A stretch of 64,000 nt of DNA from Orbus sasakiae (GTDB lineage Bacteria; Pseudomonadota; Gammaproteobacteria; Enterobacterales; Orbaceae), in the NCBI RefSeq assembly GCF_039542345.1, contig NZ_BAABHY010000001.1:434001-498000 (forward strand). The letters are read 5' to 3'. This document shows, in pieces, positions 34,576 through 44,042 of this stretch (positions are counted from its first letter, which is position 1; every line of letters begins with the position of its first letter). Made by a program: the position numbers and the translations under genes. A model generated the notes under the pieces. That model saw nothing but the letters and a program-made list of their open reading frames with translations. It ran no database searches and was not told the origin of the DNA.

Positions 34576-34945
34576 AGTGATATCCTGTTTGAATTTAAAA
34601 TTATGATAGTGAGTTTATCGTTAAATGTTCAGTAGAGATGTTTGCATATTATTACTGCAAGAATGTATACCTACTGAGATCCAACTCAGTTACTATTCAA
34701 TTGATTTAATGATGGGAATTAACGATAACATTATTTGTAAAACACAAGTGAGGTAGCGGTGGGTTATTGCAAACGCGGTCACAAACTCATAACACAACTG
34801 AACATTATTTCAACGTAAAATGGTTTTTATTCAGGTAAGTAAAAATATGATTGGTTTAGACATAAAATAAAAAACCCCTTCGTAGTGAAGGGGTTTGACA
34901 TTTTTTATAAATTTAATTTAACAGCAATTCTAAATTATGTATAAC
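34576..34945. other. Intergenic region between ssb and the PTS regulator
   Basis: This 370-nt region lies downstream of ssb and upstream of the BglG-type regulator, both on the minus strand. It holds the ssb terminator (34872-34896) and probably the promoter of the regulator/PTS unit. No open reading frame or RNA seen. Confidence 0.5.
34872..34896 (-). terminator. ssb terminator
   Basis: AAACCCCTTC (34872-34881) and GAAGGGGTTT (34887-34896) form a 10-bp stem with a 5-nt loop; on the minus strand a long T-rich tract follows. A classic intrinsic terminator. Confidence 0.9.
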
Positions 34946-35443
34946 TCAGAACGGAATATCATCATCAAAGTCCATTGGTGGTTCATTAGCTGGCGCTTGT
35001 TGTGCAGGCGCTTTACGTGCTGCTGGTGCTGACGAGTTATTATTAGTGCTTTGTCCCCAACTTTGTTGTGGTGCTTCATCCATAGCATTACTACCACGAC
35101 CACCTAAAATTTGTAACGTGCCACCAATGTTAACTACAATTTCAGTCGTATAACGATCTTGACCTGATTGGTCCTGCCATTTACGTGTTTGTAATTGACC
35201 TTCGATATAGACTTGTGAGCCTTTTTTCAGATATTCACCAGCAATCTCAGCTAAACGACCAAAAATAACAACTCGATGCCATTCAGTGCGATCTTTTTGC
35301 TCGCCGGTTTGTTTATCTTTCCACGTTTCAGAAGTGGCAATACTAATATTGGCAACAGCGCCACCATTAGGTAAATAACGGACTTCAGGGTCTTGCCCTA
35401 GATTACCCACTAAAATGACCTTGTTTATTCCTCTATTTGCCAT
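34946..35443 (-). CDS. ssb: Single-stranded DNA-binding protein
   Basis: SSB coats single-stranded DNA and recruits replication and repair proteins. The OB-fold is in residues 1-110 (NKVILVGNLGQDPEVRYLPNG, EWHRVVIFGRLAEIAGEYL, VYIEGQLQTRKWQDQSG), followed by a Gln/Ala/Pro-rich linker and the acidic tip MDFDDDIPF that binds partner proteins. Length 165 residues. It is a single gene with its own terminator. Confidence 0.97.
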   Translation of the reverse strand: MANRGINKVILVGNLGQDPEVRYLPNGGAVANISIATSETWKDKQTGEQKDRTEWHRVVIFGRLAEIAGEYLKKGSQVYIEGQLQTRKWQDQSGQDRYTTEIVVNIGGTLQILGGRGSNAMDEAPQQSWGQSTNNNSSAPAARKAPAQQAPANEPPMDFDDDIPF

Positions 35444-35616
35444 TGATATTACTCCTAAACGTTATTGAACTATTTTTAATTAAATTTTAACTAAGCGGTT
35501 AATTTTACCATTGTAACATGAGCAAGAGTCAAGGTAATTAGTTTTTCTTATTCCCTGACCAATTTTGCGATAGTGCTCGATTATATTATTGAAATAATGG
35601 AAAAATAAATGACGAT

Positions 35617-36315
35617 TTATTTCGTCGCCATTAAGATATAGTTCACATCGACATTGTTGCTGAGTATAAATTTGTTTTTAAATAATTGATATTCCATACC
35701 AATTATATCGCTGATTTGTAGACCTGCATTTGTGACGACATCCATTAATTCAGACGGGCGGATAAAACGATTAAAATCATGCGTACCTTTAGGAACGATG
35801 CGGCGAATATATTCAGCACCATATATCATTAAAAGTTTTGATTTATGGTTACGATTGATAGTTGATAAAAACAGTTTCCCTTGTGGTTTAAGCAGTGTCG
35901 CACATGCATTAATCACTGAGGCGGGATCAGGTACATGTTCAAGTAATTCCATACACGTAATAATGTCATATTTAGCTGGAAATTGTTGTGCGTGTTCTTC
36001 AACGGGCGCGTTAATGTAACTTATCTCTAATTGATTTTGTAAAGCATGATTGCGCGCGACATTAAGTGACGCTTCAGCCAAATCCAGACCCGTTACGTTA
36101 GCCCCGAGTTTAGCTAAGCTTTCAGACAAAATACCACCGCCACATCCAACATCTAATACATCTTTACCTTTTAGTGATCCACAATTTTGGACAATATAGT
36201 CAAGGCGTAATGGATTAATAATATGCAATGGTTTGCATTTTCCATTAGGATCCCACCATTCGCTAGCCAGTTGTGAAAACTTTTCAATTTCATGTAGATC
36301 AATATTTTGTGACAT
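35617..36315 (-). CDS. ubiG: Ubiquinone biosynthesis O-methyltransferase
   Basis: UbiG is the SAM-dependent methyltransferase for both O-methylations in ubiquinone synthesis. The 232 residues contain ASEWWDPNGKCKPLH at the start, motif I VLDVGCGGGILSE, ITCMELLEHVPDP and STINRNHKSK, then PKGTHDFNRFIRPSEL. It suggests the organism makes ubiquinone and respires at least sometimes. It is 32 nt downstream of the Nudix gene on the minus strand. Confidence 0.96.
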   Translation of the reverse strand: MSQNIDLHEIEKFSQLASEWWDPNGKCKPLHIINPLRLDYIVQNCGSLKGKDVLDVGCGGGILSESLAKLGANVTGLDLAEASLNVARNHALQNQLEISYINAPVEEHAQQFPAKYDIITCMELLEHVPDPASVINACATLLKPQGKLFLSTINRNHKSKLLMIYGAEYIRRIVPKGTHDFNRFIRPSELMDVVTNAGLQISDIIGMEYQLFKNKFILSNNVDVNYILMATK

Positions 36316-36347
36316 TTTATTTCCCTTAACGATATGGGGTGAGTCAA

Positions 36348-36956
36348 TTACTCAATAGTTGTTAAAAAACGTTGGATAATTTGTGCTGTTAGTCCCCAGA
36401 TAACATGATGCTGATAATGATAAAAATAGACGTCATGTTGTGAACGTTTTTGCCAGTCTTTAGACCGTTTTGGTATTAATTCAAATGGAAAATCGTGAGC
36501 GGGTTTATGAGCCACTTCCATTGTTGCTTTAAGGGGCGGATTACTGATAAACCAATTAATGGGTACCATAAAAGTATCAGCAACTTCAGCTTCATTGAGT
36601 TTAAAATGAGTGCTCAGACATTCGCCAACTACGGGGTAAATTTTTAAACCGATAGCAGATAAAAAAGAGGGTAATTGGCCATAGACTTTTATTTTATCTT
36701 TTTCGATGCCCAGTTCTTCTTCTGTTTCACGTAAAGCCGTATTGATTGCTGTGTGGTCACTGACTTCCATTTTGCCGCCGGGAAAGCAAATATCGCCTGG
36801 TTGCCACTTTAATGTTGAAGAACGCACTTCAAATAATAAGCACAGCTGGCCATCATGATTTCTCACGATGGGTATTAATACAGCTGCTTTGTCTGCAATA
36901 TTATATTTTTTTATTTGATTTTCAATTTTATTAAATATATATTCAGTCGTAATCAT
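36348..36956 (-). CDS. nudL: Nudix hydrolase, CoA pyrophosphatase NudL-like
   Basis: NudL-type Nudix enzymes hydrolyse coenzyme A or its derivatives. The 202-residue product has the UPF0035/CoA signature LLFEVRSSTLKWQPGDICFPGG leading into a Nudix box with RETEEELGI. It precedes ubiG by 32 nt. Substrate is by family; other nucleoside diphosphate substrates cannot be excluded. Divergent from cyaA. Confidence 0.88.
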   Translation of the reverse strand: MITTEYIFNKIENQIKKYNIADKAAVLIPIVRNHDGQLCLLFEVRSSTLKWQPGDICFPGGKMEVSDHTAINTALRETEEELGIEKDKIKVYGQLPSFLSAIGLKIYPVVGECLSTHFKLNEAEVADTFMVPINWFISNPPLKATMEVAHKPAHDFPFELIPKRSKDWQKRSQHDVYFYHYQHHVIWGLTAQIIQRFLTTIE

Positions 36957-37103
36957 TATTGTTTCGCATTAAAAGTTGACTTTAACGTGAAAATCTGCTT
37001 AATGTTGTTTCGCAAAATTCTTTACGTTAATAAAATAACATGCTAGATTGCGATGATATTATAAAAATGTGCATTTAGTCACGTTTTTAATTTCAGAGAT
37101 ATT

Positions 37104-39596
37104 ATGCAAGAGTATATCCATAAAATCAAAAATACCCTCAATGAACTTGCTATTATAAAACAGCAGCGAGCGCTTGATGTTATGCCTGAATCTTTTCAGG
37201 AAGTATTTTTATTATTGCCGATATTGTTGCATTATCATCACCCTAATTTACCTGGTTATATTGATAATCCTGTACCTCATGGTATTGCTTACTACCTGCC
37301 AAATGGTGAAATACTGTCTAAGGCTGAGAAAAAATTTGGTTTTTTGGCTGATGAAAGACAGATTACTGAATTCAAGTTGTCAGCACTATACTCAATGGGA
37401 AGTACTTGTACACTTGGTCAATCGATTGAATCGGATTTGGATATTTGGGTTTGTGTTGAGCATAGTTTATCTGACGAAGAGCGTGCTTTATTACAGCGTA
37501 AATGTCACTTAATCGAAACATGGGCGGATACCCTTGGCATTCAATTAACACTCTTTATTGTCGATGCAGATCGCTTTAAAGAGAAACATCATGAATGTTT
37601 AATGGGGGAAAATTGTGGTTCAGCTCAGCACATGCTTTTACTTGAAGAATTTTATCGAAGTGCTAATCATTTAGCCGGTAAATCACTACTTTGGTATGCG
37701 ATTCCTTCTGATTTCATCATCAACGGTAAACAGTATGCATCGTATGATGAATGTATTACAGCGTTAGTTGATGCTAATGCAATTGAACGCAATGAATGGA
37801 TCGATTTTGGTTCATTAGTTGAATTATCGGCTCAAGAATATTTTGGTGCTTGTTTATGGCAACTTTATAAAAGTATCGACTCCCCCTTTAAAGCCGTATT
37901 AAAAACATTATTACTCGAAGCGTATTCTTGGGAATACCCGGAGACAAAAGTTGTTGCTTATCAAGTTAAATCATTGATTCAAAATCATGATTTACGCTAT
38001 AGCTACCTTGACTCTTATTATATGATGTTGGAAAAAGTTACCCATTATCTTGTTTCGATTGGTGATGCCGCTCGTTTAGATTTAGTGAGGGGGTGTTTTT
38101 ACTTAAAAGTAAATGAACGTCTTTCAAAACCCACGATGCATATCTCTTGGCGACGCTCTTTATTAACCGATCTCGTCAATAGCTGGGGATGGAACGATAG
38201 CGATATCAAAAGTTTAGATCGCTGTGAGTTATGGAAAATCGAAAAAGTCAGAGATGTGAACGACCTTTTATTACAAACCATGATGACTGGTTACCGTAAC
38301 TTACTTAATTTTGGTCGACGCAATAATCTTGATTCTATTATTAGTCCACAAGACTTAGCAATATTAACTCGCAAACTTTATGCGGCATATGAAGTATTAC
38401 CTGGTAAAGTAACAGTCATTAATCCTAATATTGCCAATGATTTATCTGAACAAAGTTTAACATTTATTCATGTTAAAAATGATCGGGTGAATCGAATTGG
38501 TTGGTATGTGTATAATCAACGTCCTTCATTTGATTCAATTGTTGGGCATCAATATTTAGAATACAGTAATTCGTTAGTTAAGCTCGTTGCCTGGTGCTAC
38601 TTTAATCGACTGATTTCTGAAAAAACAACGTTATATTATCGTGATGGGTCAGATCATGATTCTTCAAAATTAAACCAATTAGTTTATGATTTACAATCGT
38701 ACTTCCCTGTTACTGTGCCGTCAGCAAGTGAAGAGGCACTTTATGGTCCTTGTGAAATTAGACAATTAGCCATTATAATTAATTTAAAAGAAGATATTAC
38801 AAGTCATCCAGATATTATCGATCAACATAAAACGACGTTAAATACCAATGTATTAAACTATGGTGAAAAGGAAGTCAGTTTAGTGAAATCAATTAATTTA
38901 CTGTATCGTAATTCTTGGAATGAAATCAGAGTGTTGCATTTTGATGGTGCGCTTTGTGTATTAGATGCGGTCAAAACATTGTTAAATCGTATGCATAAAG
39001 ATGCTGACTTACCACATTCAATCAAAATATTTTGTTACAGTAAAAAATTGCAAAATGAAATTCGTGAACAGATGCAAGTTCTGATGGATCGGTGTATTGA
39101 TTTACGTTTAAGTACGACCAAAAATAATTTAAAACAATTTATGCCACTACGTATAAACGGATCGTCTTGGTATCTATTTTTTGAACGCTTTGGTGTCACT
39201 GCGCATCAATTTGATAACACTGTTGATTTCTATGGTGCTTTGTCTAACAATAAAATTCATGGTCGAGCACTCAATGTTTGGGATGAAACAAATGAATTAC
39301 CGAAAGAGATTGATAGTGTCGCGTGTGAGGGGATTATTCAATTTTTCTTTGAAAATAAAGCGTCAGGTTTTGATCTCTATATTTTAAATGAAAATAATCA
39401 AGCTGAGATCTATCGTAACTGTAATGGTAATGTTGAAAATATGATAAAAGATGTCAATAGTTTTTATACTTTATCAGATGACCGCTTTACCTTTGCAACC
39501 AGTTCATCGATTAATTTTAATTTACCTCAGTTTTATCAAATTTATTATAATGGTGAAGGTAAAAGGGGAATTGCACCTTTTAATCAATCACAATAA
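37104..39596 (+). CDS. cyaA: Adenylate cyclase, class I
   Basis: CyaA makes cAMP for CRP. The 830-residue protein (E. coli 848) has the N-terminal nucleotidyltransferase-like catalytic part: YYLPNGEILSKAEKKFG, then GSTCTLGQSIESDLDIWVCVE with the G-S and D-x-D metal pattern, and a C-terminal regulatory half that in enterics responds to EIIA-Glc. It is consistent with the PTS genes and CRP-like sites in this window. Divergent from nudL across 147 nt. Confidence 0.96.
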   Translation: MQEYIHKIKNTLNELAIIKQQRALDVMPESFQEVFLLLPILLHYHHPNLPGYIDNPVPHGIAYYLPNGEILSKAEKKFGFLADERQITEFKLSALYSMGSTCTLGQSIESDLDIWVCVEHSLSDEERALLQRKCHLIETWADTLGIQLTLFIVDADRFKEKHHECLMGENCGSAQHMLLLEEFYRSANHLAGKSLLWYAIPSDFIINGKQYASYDECITALVDANAIERNEWIDFGSLVELSAQEYFGACLWQLYKSIDSPFKAVLKTLLLEAYSWEYPETKVVAYQVKSLIQNHDLRYSYLDSYYMMLEKVTHYLVSIGDAARLDLVRGCFYLKVNERLSKPTMHISWRRSLLTDLVNSWGWNDSDIKSLDRCELWKIEKVRDVNDLLLQTMMTGYRNLLNFGRRNNLDSIISPQDLAILTRKLYAAYEVLPGKVTVINPNIANDLSEQSLTFIHVKNDRVNRIGWYVYNQRPSFDSIVGHQYLEYSNSLVKLVAWCYFNRLISEKTTLYYRDGSDHDSSKLNQLVYDLQSYFPVTVPSASEEALYGPCEIRQLAIIINLKEDITSHPDIIDQHKTTLNTNVLNYGEKEVSLVKSINLLYRNSWNEIRVLHFDGALCVLDAVKTLLNRMHKDADLPHSIKIFCYSKKLQNEIREQMQVLMDRCIDLRLSTTKNNLKQFMPLRINGSSWYLFFERFGVTAHQFDNTVDFYGALSNNKIHGRALNVWDETNELPKEIDSVACEGIIQFFFENKASGFDLYILNENNQAEIYRNCNGNVENMIKDVNSFYTLSDDRFTFATSSSINFNLPQFYQIYYNGEGKRGIAPFNQSQ

Positions 39597-39781
39597 GATG
39601 AGTAAATATTTACCATAAAAGGTAACATTACGCTTCTTATTCCTTTTTTTGTCATTTCTACACGTATCAATTCGTTGACCAATTTCATCTTAACTTATTG
39701 TCATTTAAAGGTATAATAGCTATCAATAATGGCCAAAATATTTTTTATAGATCTCTTTATTCTATTTCTATTAAAATATTG

Positions 39782-39809
39782 GGAACTTTTTTAATTTTTT
39801 GAACTCTAA
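39782..39809 (+). promoter_or_regulatory. Sigma-E promoter of rpoE
   Basis: GGAACTT (39782-39788), a 16-nt spacer, then TCTAA (39805-39809). This is the textbook sigma-E promoter layout and lies 62 nt before the rpoE ATG, so it predicts autoactivation of rpoE-rseA-rseB. Confidence 0.85.
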
Positions 39810-39871
39810 CTTACCGTATGCGAATTTTAGGTCATAAGGGATAAGAGAATGATAATGAGGAATGACCTTAA

Positions 39872-40444
39872 ATGGGAGAACAAGTAACCGATCAAGTATT
39901 GGTTGACCGAGTGCTTGCAGGCAATAAAAATGCGTTTAATCTTTTGGTAACACGTTATCAAAGTAGATTAGCACATTTAGTCTCTCGTTATGTGTCGCAA
40001 TCAGAGATCCCTGATGTCGTCCAAGAAACATTTATTAGAGCTTATCGTTCATTAAGTTCTTTTAAAGGTGAGAGTGTATTTTATACTTGGTTATATCGCA
40101 TCGCGGTTAATACTGCAAAAAATTATTTAATTGCACAGGGTCGGCGGCCTCCAGCATCAGATATTGATGCACAAGAGGCAGAAACATACGATGGTGCTGA
40201 CTTATTAAGAGACATTGATAACCCTGAAAGTTTAGTATTATCAAATGAAATAAAAAAGGTGGTGTTTCAAACAATTGATTCGCTACCCGAAGATTTAAAA
40301 ACTGCAATTACATTACGTGAAATAGATGGTTTAAGCTATGAAGAAATTGCAGAAATTATGAGTACGCCTGTTGGTACGGTACGATCACGGATTTTTAGAG
40401 CACGTGAAGCAATTGATGAAAAATTAAAACCATTATTAGGTTAA
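39872..40444 (+). CDS. rpoE: RNA polymerase sigma-E factor
   Basis: RpoE is the ECF sigma factor for envelope stress. The 190-residue product (E. coli 191) has region 2 (QSRLAHLVSRYVSQ, DVVQETFIRAYRSLSSFKGES, FYTWLYRIAVNTAKNYL) and region 4 (LPEDLKTAITLREIDGLSYEEIAEIMSTPVGTVRSRIFRAREA). A perfect sigma-E promoter lies upstream. The anti-sigma rseA starts 37 nt downstream. Confidence 0.98.
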   Translation: MGEQVTDQVLVDRVLAGNKNAFNLLVTRYQSRLAHLVSRYVSQSEIPDVVQETFIRAYRSLSSFKGESVFYTWLYRIAVNTAKNYLIAQGRRPPASDIDAQEAETYDGADLLRDIDNPESLVLSNEIKKVVFQTIDSLPEDLKTAITLREIDGLSYEEIAEIMSTPVGTVRSRIFRAREAIDEKLKPLLG

Positions 40445-40481
40445 TAAACAGAAGTGAACCACTATGATTAAAGGGCAAACT

Positions 40482-41042
40482 ATGTTACAAGAGCAAAAAG
40501 AGCAGCTTTCATCTCTAATGGACGACAATCAATGTGATGTCATATTGGTTGATACGATTACGCATGATGATGAATTAAAGCAGTGCTGGCATCGTTATCA
40601 TATTGCACGTGATGTGATGCAAGGTAAATTACATGATTGCGCTTTAACATTTGATATTGCAGATAAGGTTGCTAATGCTATTGCATTAGATGACTTATTT
40701 GATCAAACATCTGTCGATCAGGCTCCGGTTGTTAAATCACCTAATCTGTTTTGGATTAAAGCTAAAGATGTGGTAGGGAAACTTACTCAGGTTGGGCTTG
40801 CTGCATGTGTCACTCTCGGTATTATCGCTGGTGTACAATATCAACAAGGTAGTCAAGTTGAAAATGCTGCGCCAGTGTTAAATACGATGCCAGTTGGTGT
40901 CAATGTTTCACCTGTTGGCGGAGTCCCTGCTCAACAGCAAAATTATCAAGTACAAAATGATACAATGGATCAGCAGCAATACAATAAAATTCGTTTGTTG
41001 ATACAAGATTACGAATTACAAAAACGTTTGAATGTTCAGTAA
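40482..41042 (+). CDS. rseA: Anti-sigma-E factor RseA
   Basis: RseA is the single-pass inner-membrane protein that holds RpoE. The N-terminal cytoplasmic domain (EQKEQLSSLMDD, CWHRYHIARDVMQGK, FDIADKVANAI) matches the sigma-binding part; one membrane helix (VGLAACVTLGIIAGVQY) follows near 105, then a short periplasmic Gln-rich tail. ATG 40482 is chosen because aaaggg lies 6 nt upstream and it fits the E. coli start; ATG 40464 adds 6 residues. 186 residues. Confidence 0.92.
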   Translation: MLQEQKEQLSSLMDDNQCDVILVDTITHDDELKQCWHRYHIARDVMQGKLHDCALTFDIADKVANAIALDDLFDQTSVDQAPVVKSPNLFWIKAKDVVGKLTQVGLAACVTLGIIAGVQYQQGSQVENAAPVLNTMPVGVNVSPVGGVPAQQQNYQVQNDTMDQQQYNKIRLLIQDYELQKRLNVQ

Positions 41043-41077
41043 TAGCTTGTTAATAATGATATTAAAACTGAATACTT

Positions 41078-42109
41078 ATGAATAAGTTATTTCATGTATG
41101 CCGTAAAAAATTTTTTTTGCGGCACTGTAAAATTATTTCGACTGCGATATTATTGACGGTATCGCTGCCATCTTTTGCAATGGCTTCTGGTGATATTGTT
41201 GCAAATGATTCTGCTACCAGTCTTCAAACGTCAACAGATAATTCTGTAATGACGATTCTAAACAACATGCAAGATGCTGTATTGCATACAGACTATAAAA
41301 TTTCTATTGTACTTGAAGAATCATCAGACTTTTCTAATACGCTACAATATCGCTATTTAGGCGCCAATAATCTTAATTATGGTAATTTAATCTTTTTAGA
41401 AGGTGCACCAAAAGAGATTATATTACATGATAATATTGTCAGTTATTTTCAATCAGATAGTATCGCATTTTCGTTGTCTGCTAACCGCATTATCGAAGCT
41501 TTTCCTGATGTCGTTTATAATGATTTTAGTAAACTAACCGATTCTTATGATTTTATTTTGTTAGGCAAAGCCAGAACGGCTAACCGCAGCAGTCAATTGG
41601 TGAGGATTGTCCCAAAAGATAAAGATCGTTATAACTACGTTATTTGGATTGATGATAAAACACATTTACCATTACGAATCGATCTACTCGATTTGAATTC
41701 TAAAATTATTAAACAAATCAAAGTGGTCACGTTAGATTTGGATTTCAATAAAACGGCTTTTCAAAGTTATATCGAAGATCGTGATTATCCTATTCTTTTC
41801 CCTATCGATAAAGAAACGAGTGAACGAAATTCATGGCAAGTTGGCTGGTTACCGAAAGGATTTAAGGAAAATGCAGCTTATAACATTAATTTTAATCAAT
41901 CAGGGATTGATACAAAGTTATTTTCTGATGGTATTTTCTCTTTTACTGTTAACGTGTCTGAATTATCAAATAATGATGCAACACATGTTGTAACTCAAGG
42001 TGCAAGAACCGTTTACTCAACCAATTTAAACAATATGAATATTGTGATTATTGGTGATTTACCATTTGAAACGATAGAACGCATCGCACAAAGTATTAAA
42101 ACTAAATAA
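41078..42109 (+). CDS. rseB: Sigma-E regulatory protein RseB
   Basis: RseB is the periplasmic sensor that shields RseA from DegS cleavage and senses lipopolysaccharide. The 343-residue protein has a long signal peptide (hydrophobic 17-33, ending FAMA-SG), then the lipoprotein-fold N-terminal part (NNMQDAVLHTDYKI, YVIWIDDKTHLPLRIDLLD) and the smaller C-terminal domain starting near WQVGWLPKGF. It follows rseA by 35 nt. In E. coli rseC comes next; here lepA does. Confidence 0.92.
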   Translation: MNKLFHVCRKKFFLRHCKIISTAILLTVSLPSFAMASGDIVANDSATSLQTSTDNSVMTILNNMQDAVLHTDYKISIVLEESSDFSNTLQYRYLGANNLNYGNLIFLEGAPKEIILHDNIVSYFQSDSIAFSLSANRIIEAFPDVVYNDFSKLTDSYDFILLGKARTANRSSQLVRIVPKDKDRYNYVIWIDDKTHLPLRIDLLDLNSKIIKQIKVVTLDLDFNKTAFQSYIEDRDYPILFPIDKETSERNSWQVGWLPKGFKENAAYNINFNQSGIDTKLFSDGIFSFTVNVSELSNNDATHVVTQGARTVYSTNLNNMNIVIIGDLPFETIERIAQSIKTK

Positions 42110-42223
42110 TCATTATTAAAAAGCATCGATGTAGTACTATGCTTAAAGCCGATTAATGTGTAGAATGCTGAGCTTAATTATAAGCATCTATTAACTGACG
42201 AAGATTAACTTAAAATAATTGAT

Positions 42224-44020
42224 ATGAATAAAAATATCCGAAATTTTTCAATTATTGCCCATATCGATCATGGCAAATCAACTCTATCCGATCGCATCAT
42301 CCAAATTTGCGGCGGTTTGTCTGACCGAGAAATGGCAGCCCAAGTTCTCGATTCAATGGATCTAGAACGTGAACGTGGTATTACGATTAAAGCACAAAGT
42401 GTCACACTCGACTTTCATGCGAAAGATGGTCAGACATATCAACTTAATTTTATCGATACGCCAGGTCATGTGGACTTTTCATATGAAGTATCACGCTCAC
42501 TAGCCGCTTGTGAAGGGGCATTATTGGTTGTTGACGCGGGTCAGGGCGTTGAGGCTCAAACATTAGCAAACTGTTATACTGCTATTGATATGAATTTAGA
42601 AGTTGTACCTATTTTAAATAAAATCGACTTACCTGCAGCAGAACCTGAACGCGTTGCGCAAGAAATAGAGGACATTGTAGGTATTGATGCATCGGATGCT
42701 GTACGTTGCTCTGCAAAAACAGGGGTTGGTGTGGTCGATGTGCTTGAACGTTTGGTTCAAGAAATTCCACCACCGGTTGGGGACAGCTCCGCACCGTTAC
42801 AAGCATTAATTATTGACTCTTGGTTTGATAATTATTTGGGCGTAGTTTCATTGATTCGTGTTAAAAATGGTGAATTGCGTAAAGGCGATAAAATTAAAGT
42901 TATGAGTACGGGTATGACTTATAACGTTGATCGTTTAGGTATTTTCACGCCAAAACAAGTCGATAAAGAGATACTCGCTTGCGGCGAAGTGGGTTGGGTT
43001 GTATGCGCAATTAAAGATATTTTAGGCGCGCCAGTCGGTGATACGCTAACGCTTGCTCGTCATCCTGCTGATAAACCATTACCGGGTTTTAAAAAAGTGA
43101 AACCTCAAGTCTATGCAGGACTGTTTCCAACAAGCTCTGATGATTATGAAGGGTTTCGCGATGCATTAGGTAAATTAAGTCTTAATGATGCTTCATTGTT
43201 CTATGAACCGGAAAGTTCAACGGCTTTAGGTTTTGGTTTCCGTTGTGGTTTCTTAGGTTTACTGCACATGGAAATTATTCAGGAACGACTTGAGCGTGAA
43301 TATGATCTTGATCTTATTACAACAGCGCCAACAGTGGTTTACGAAGTCCTGACAACAACAGATGAAACCATCTATATTGATAGTCCATCTAAACTTCCAG
43401 CTATCAATAACATTCAAGAATTACGTGAACCGATTGCAGAATGTAATATTTTGGTTCCCCAATCTTATTTAGGGAATGTTATTACGTTATGTATTGAAAA
43501 ACGCGGTGTACAAACTAATATGGTATATCACGGTAACCAAGTTGCGTTAACCTATGAAATTCCAATGGCTGAAGTGGTACTTGACTTTTTTGATAAACTC
43601 AAATCAACGTCTCGCGGTTATGCCTCATTAGACTATGGTTTTAAACGATTCCAAACCGCTGATATGGTGAGGTTGGATGTGTTAATTAATGGTGAACGAG
43701 TTGATGCATTAGCGTTAATTACTCACCGTGATAATGCACCTTACCGTGGACGTGAATTAGTTGAAAAAATGAAAGATTTAATTCCACGTCAACAGTTTGA
43801 TATCGCAATCCAAGCTGCGATTGGTAACCACATTATCGCGCGTTCAACGGTAAAACAGTTGCGTAAAAACGTTTTAGCAAAATGTTATGGTGGTGACGTA
43901 AGCCGTAAGAAAAAACTACTACAAAAACAAAAAGAGGGTAAAAAGCGCATGAAACAAGTTGGTAATGTTGAATTACCACAAGAAGCGTTTTTAGCTATCT
44001 TACATGTGGGTAAAGAGTAA
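42224..44020 (+). CDS. lepA: Elongation factor 4 (LepA)
   Basis: LepA is a ribosome-bound GTPase acting in initiation/back-translocation. The 598 residues (E. coli 599) show G1 AHIDHGKSTL, G2 ERGITIKAQSV, G3 DTPGHVDF, G4 NKID, domains II-III, and the LepA-specific C-terminal domain with HNxI-type IGNHIIARSTVKQLRKNVLAKCYGGD. Followed 22 nt later by lepB, the usual pair. Confidence 0.98.
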   Translation: MNKNIRNFSIIAHIDHGKSTLSDRIIQICGGLSDREMAAQVLDSMDLERERGITIKAQSVTLDFHAKDGQTYQLNFIDTPGHVDFSYEVSRSLAACEGALLVVDAGQGVEAQTLANCYTAIDMNLEVVPILNKIDLPAAEPERVAQEIEDIVGIDASDAVRCSAKTGVGVVDVLERLVQEIPPPVGDSSAPLQALIIDSWFDNYLGVVSLIRVKNGELRKGDKIKVMSTGMTYNVDRLGIFTPKQVDKEILACGEVGWVVCAIKDILGAPVGDTLTLARHPADKPLPGFKKVKPQVYAGLFPTSSDDYEGFRDALGKLSLNDASLFYEPESSTALGFGFRCGFLGLLHMEIIQERLEREYDLDLITTAPTVVYEVLTTTDETIYIDSPSKLPAINNIQELREPIAECNILVPQSYLGNVITLCIEKRGVQTNMVYHGNQVALTYEIPMAEVVLDFFDKLKSTSRGYASLDYGFKRFQTADMVRLDVLINGERVDALALITHRDNAPYRGRELVEKMKDLIPRQQFDIAIQAAIGNHIIARSTVKQLRKNVLAKCYGGDVSRKKKLLQKQKEGKKRMKQVGNVELPQEAFLAILHVGKE

Positions 44021-44042
44021 TTAATTTAAGCGAGGACTTACA

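Noticed and set aside
34576..34870. Possible small RNA or small ORF between ssb and the PTS regulator
   Set aside because: No terminator other than that of ssb, no open frame of useful length with a ribosome site; better explained as promoter region.
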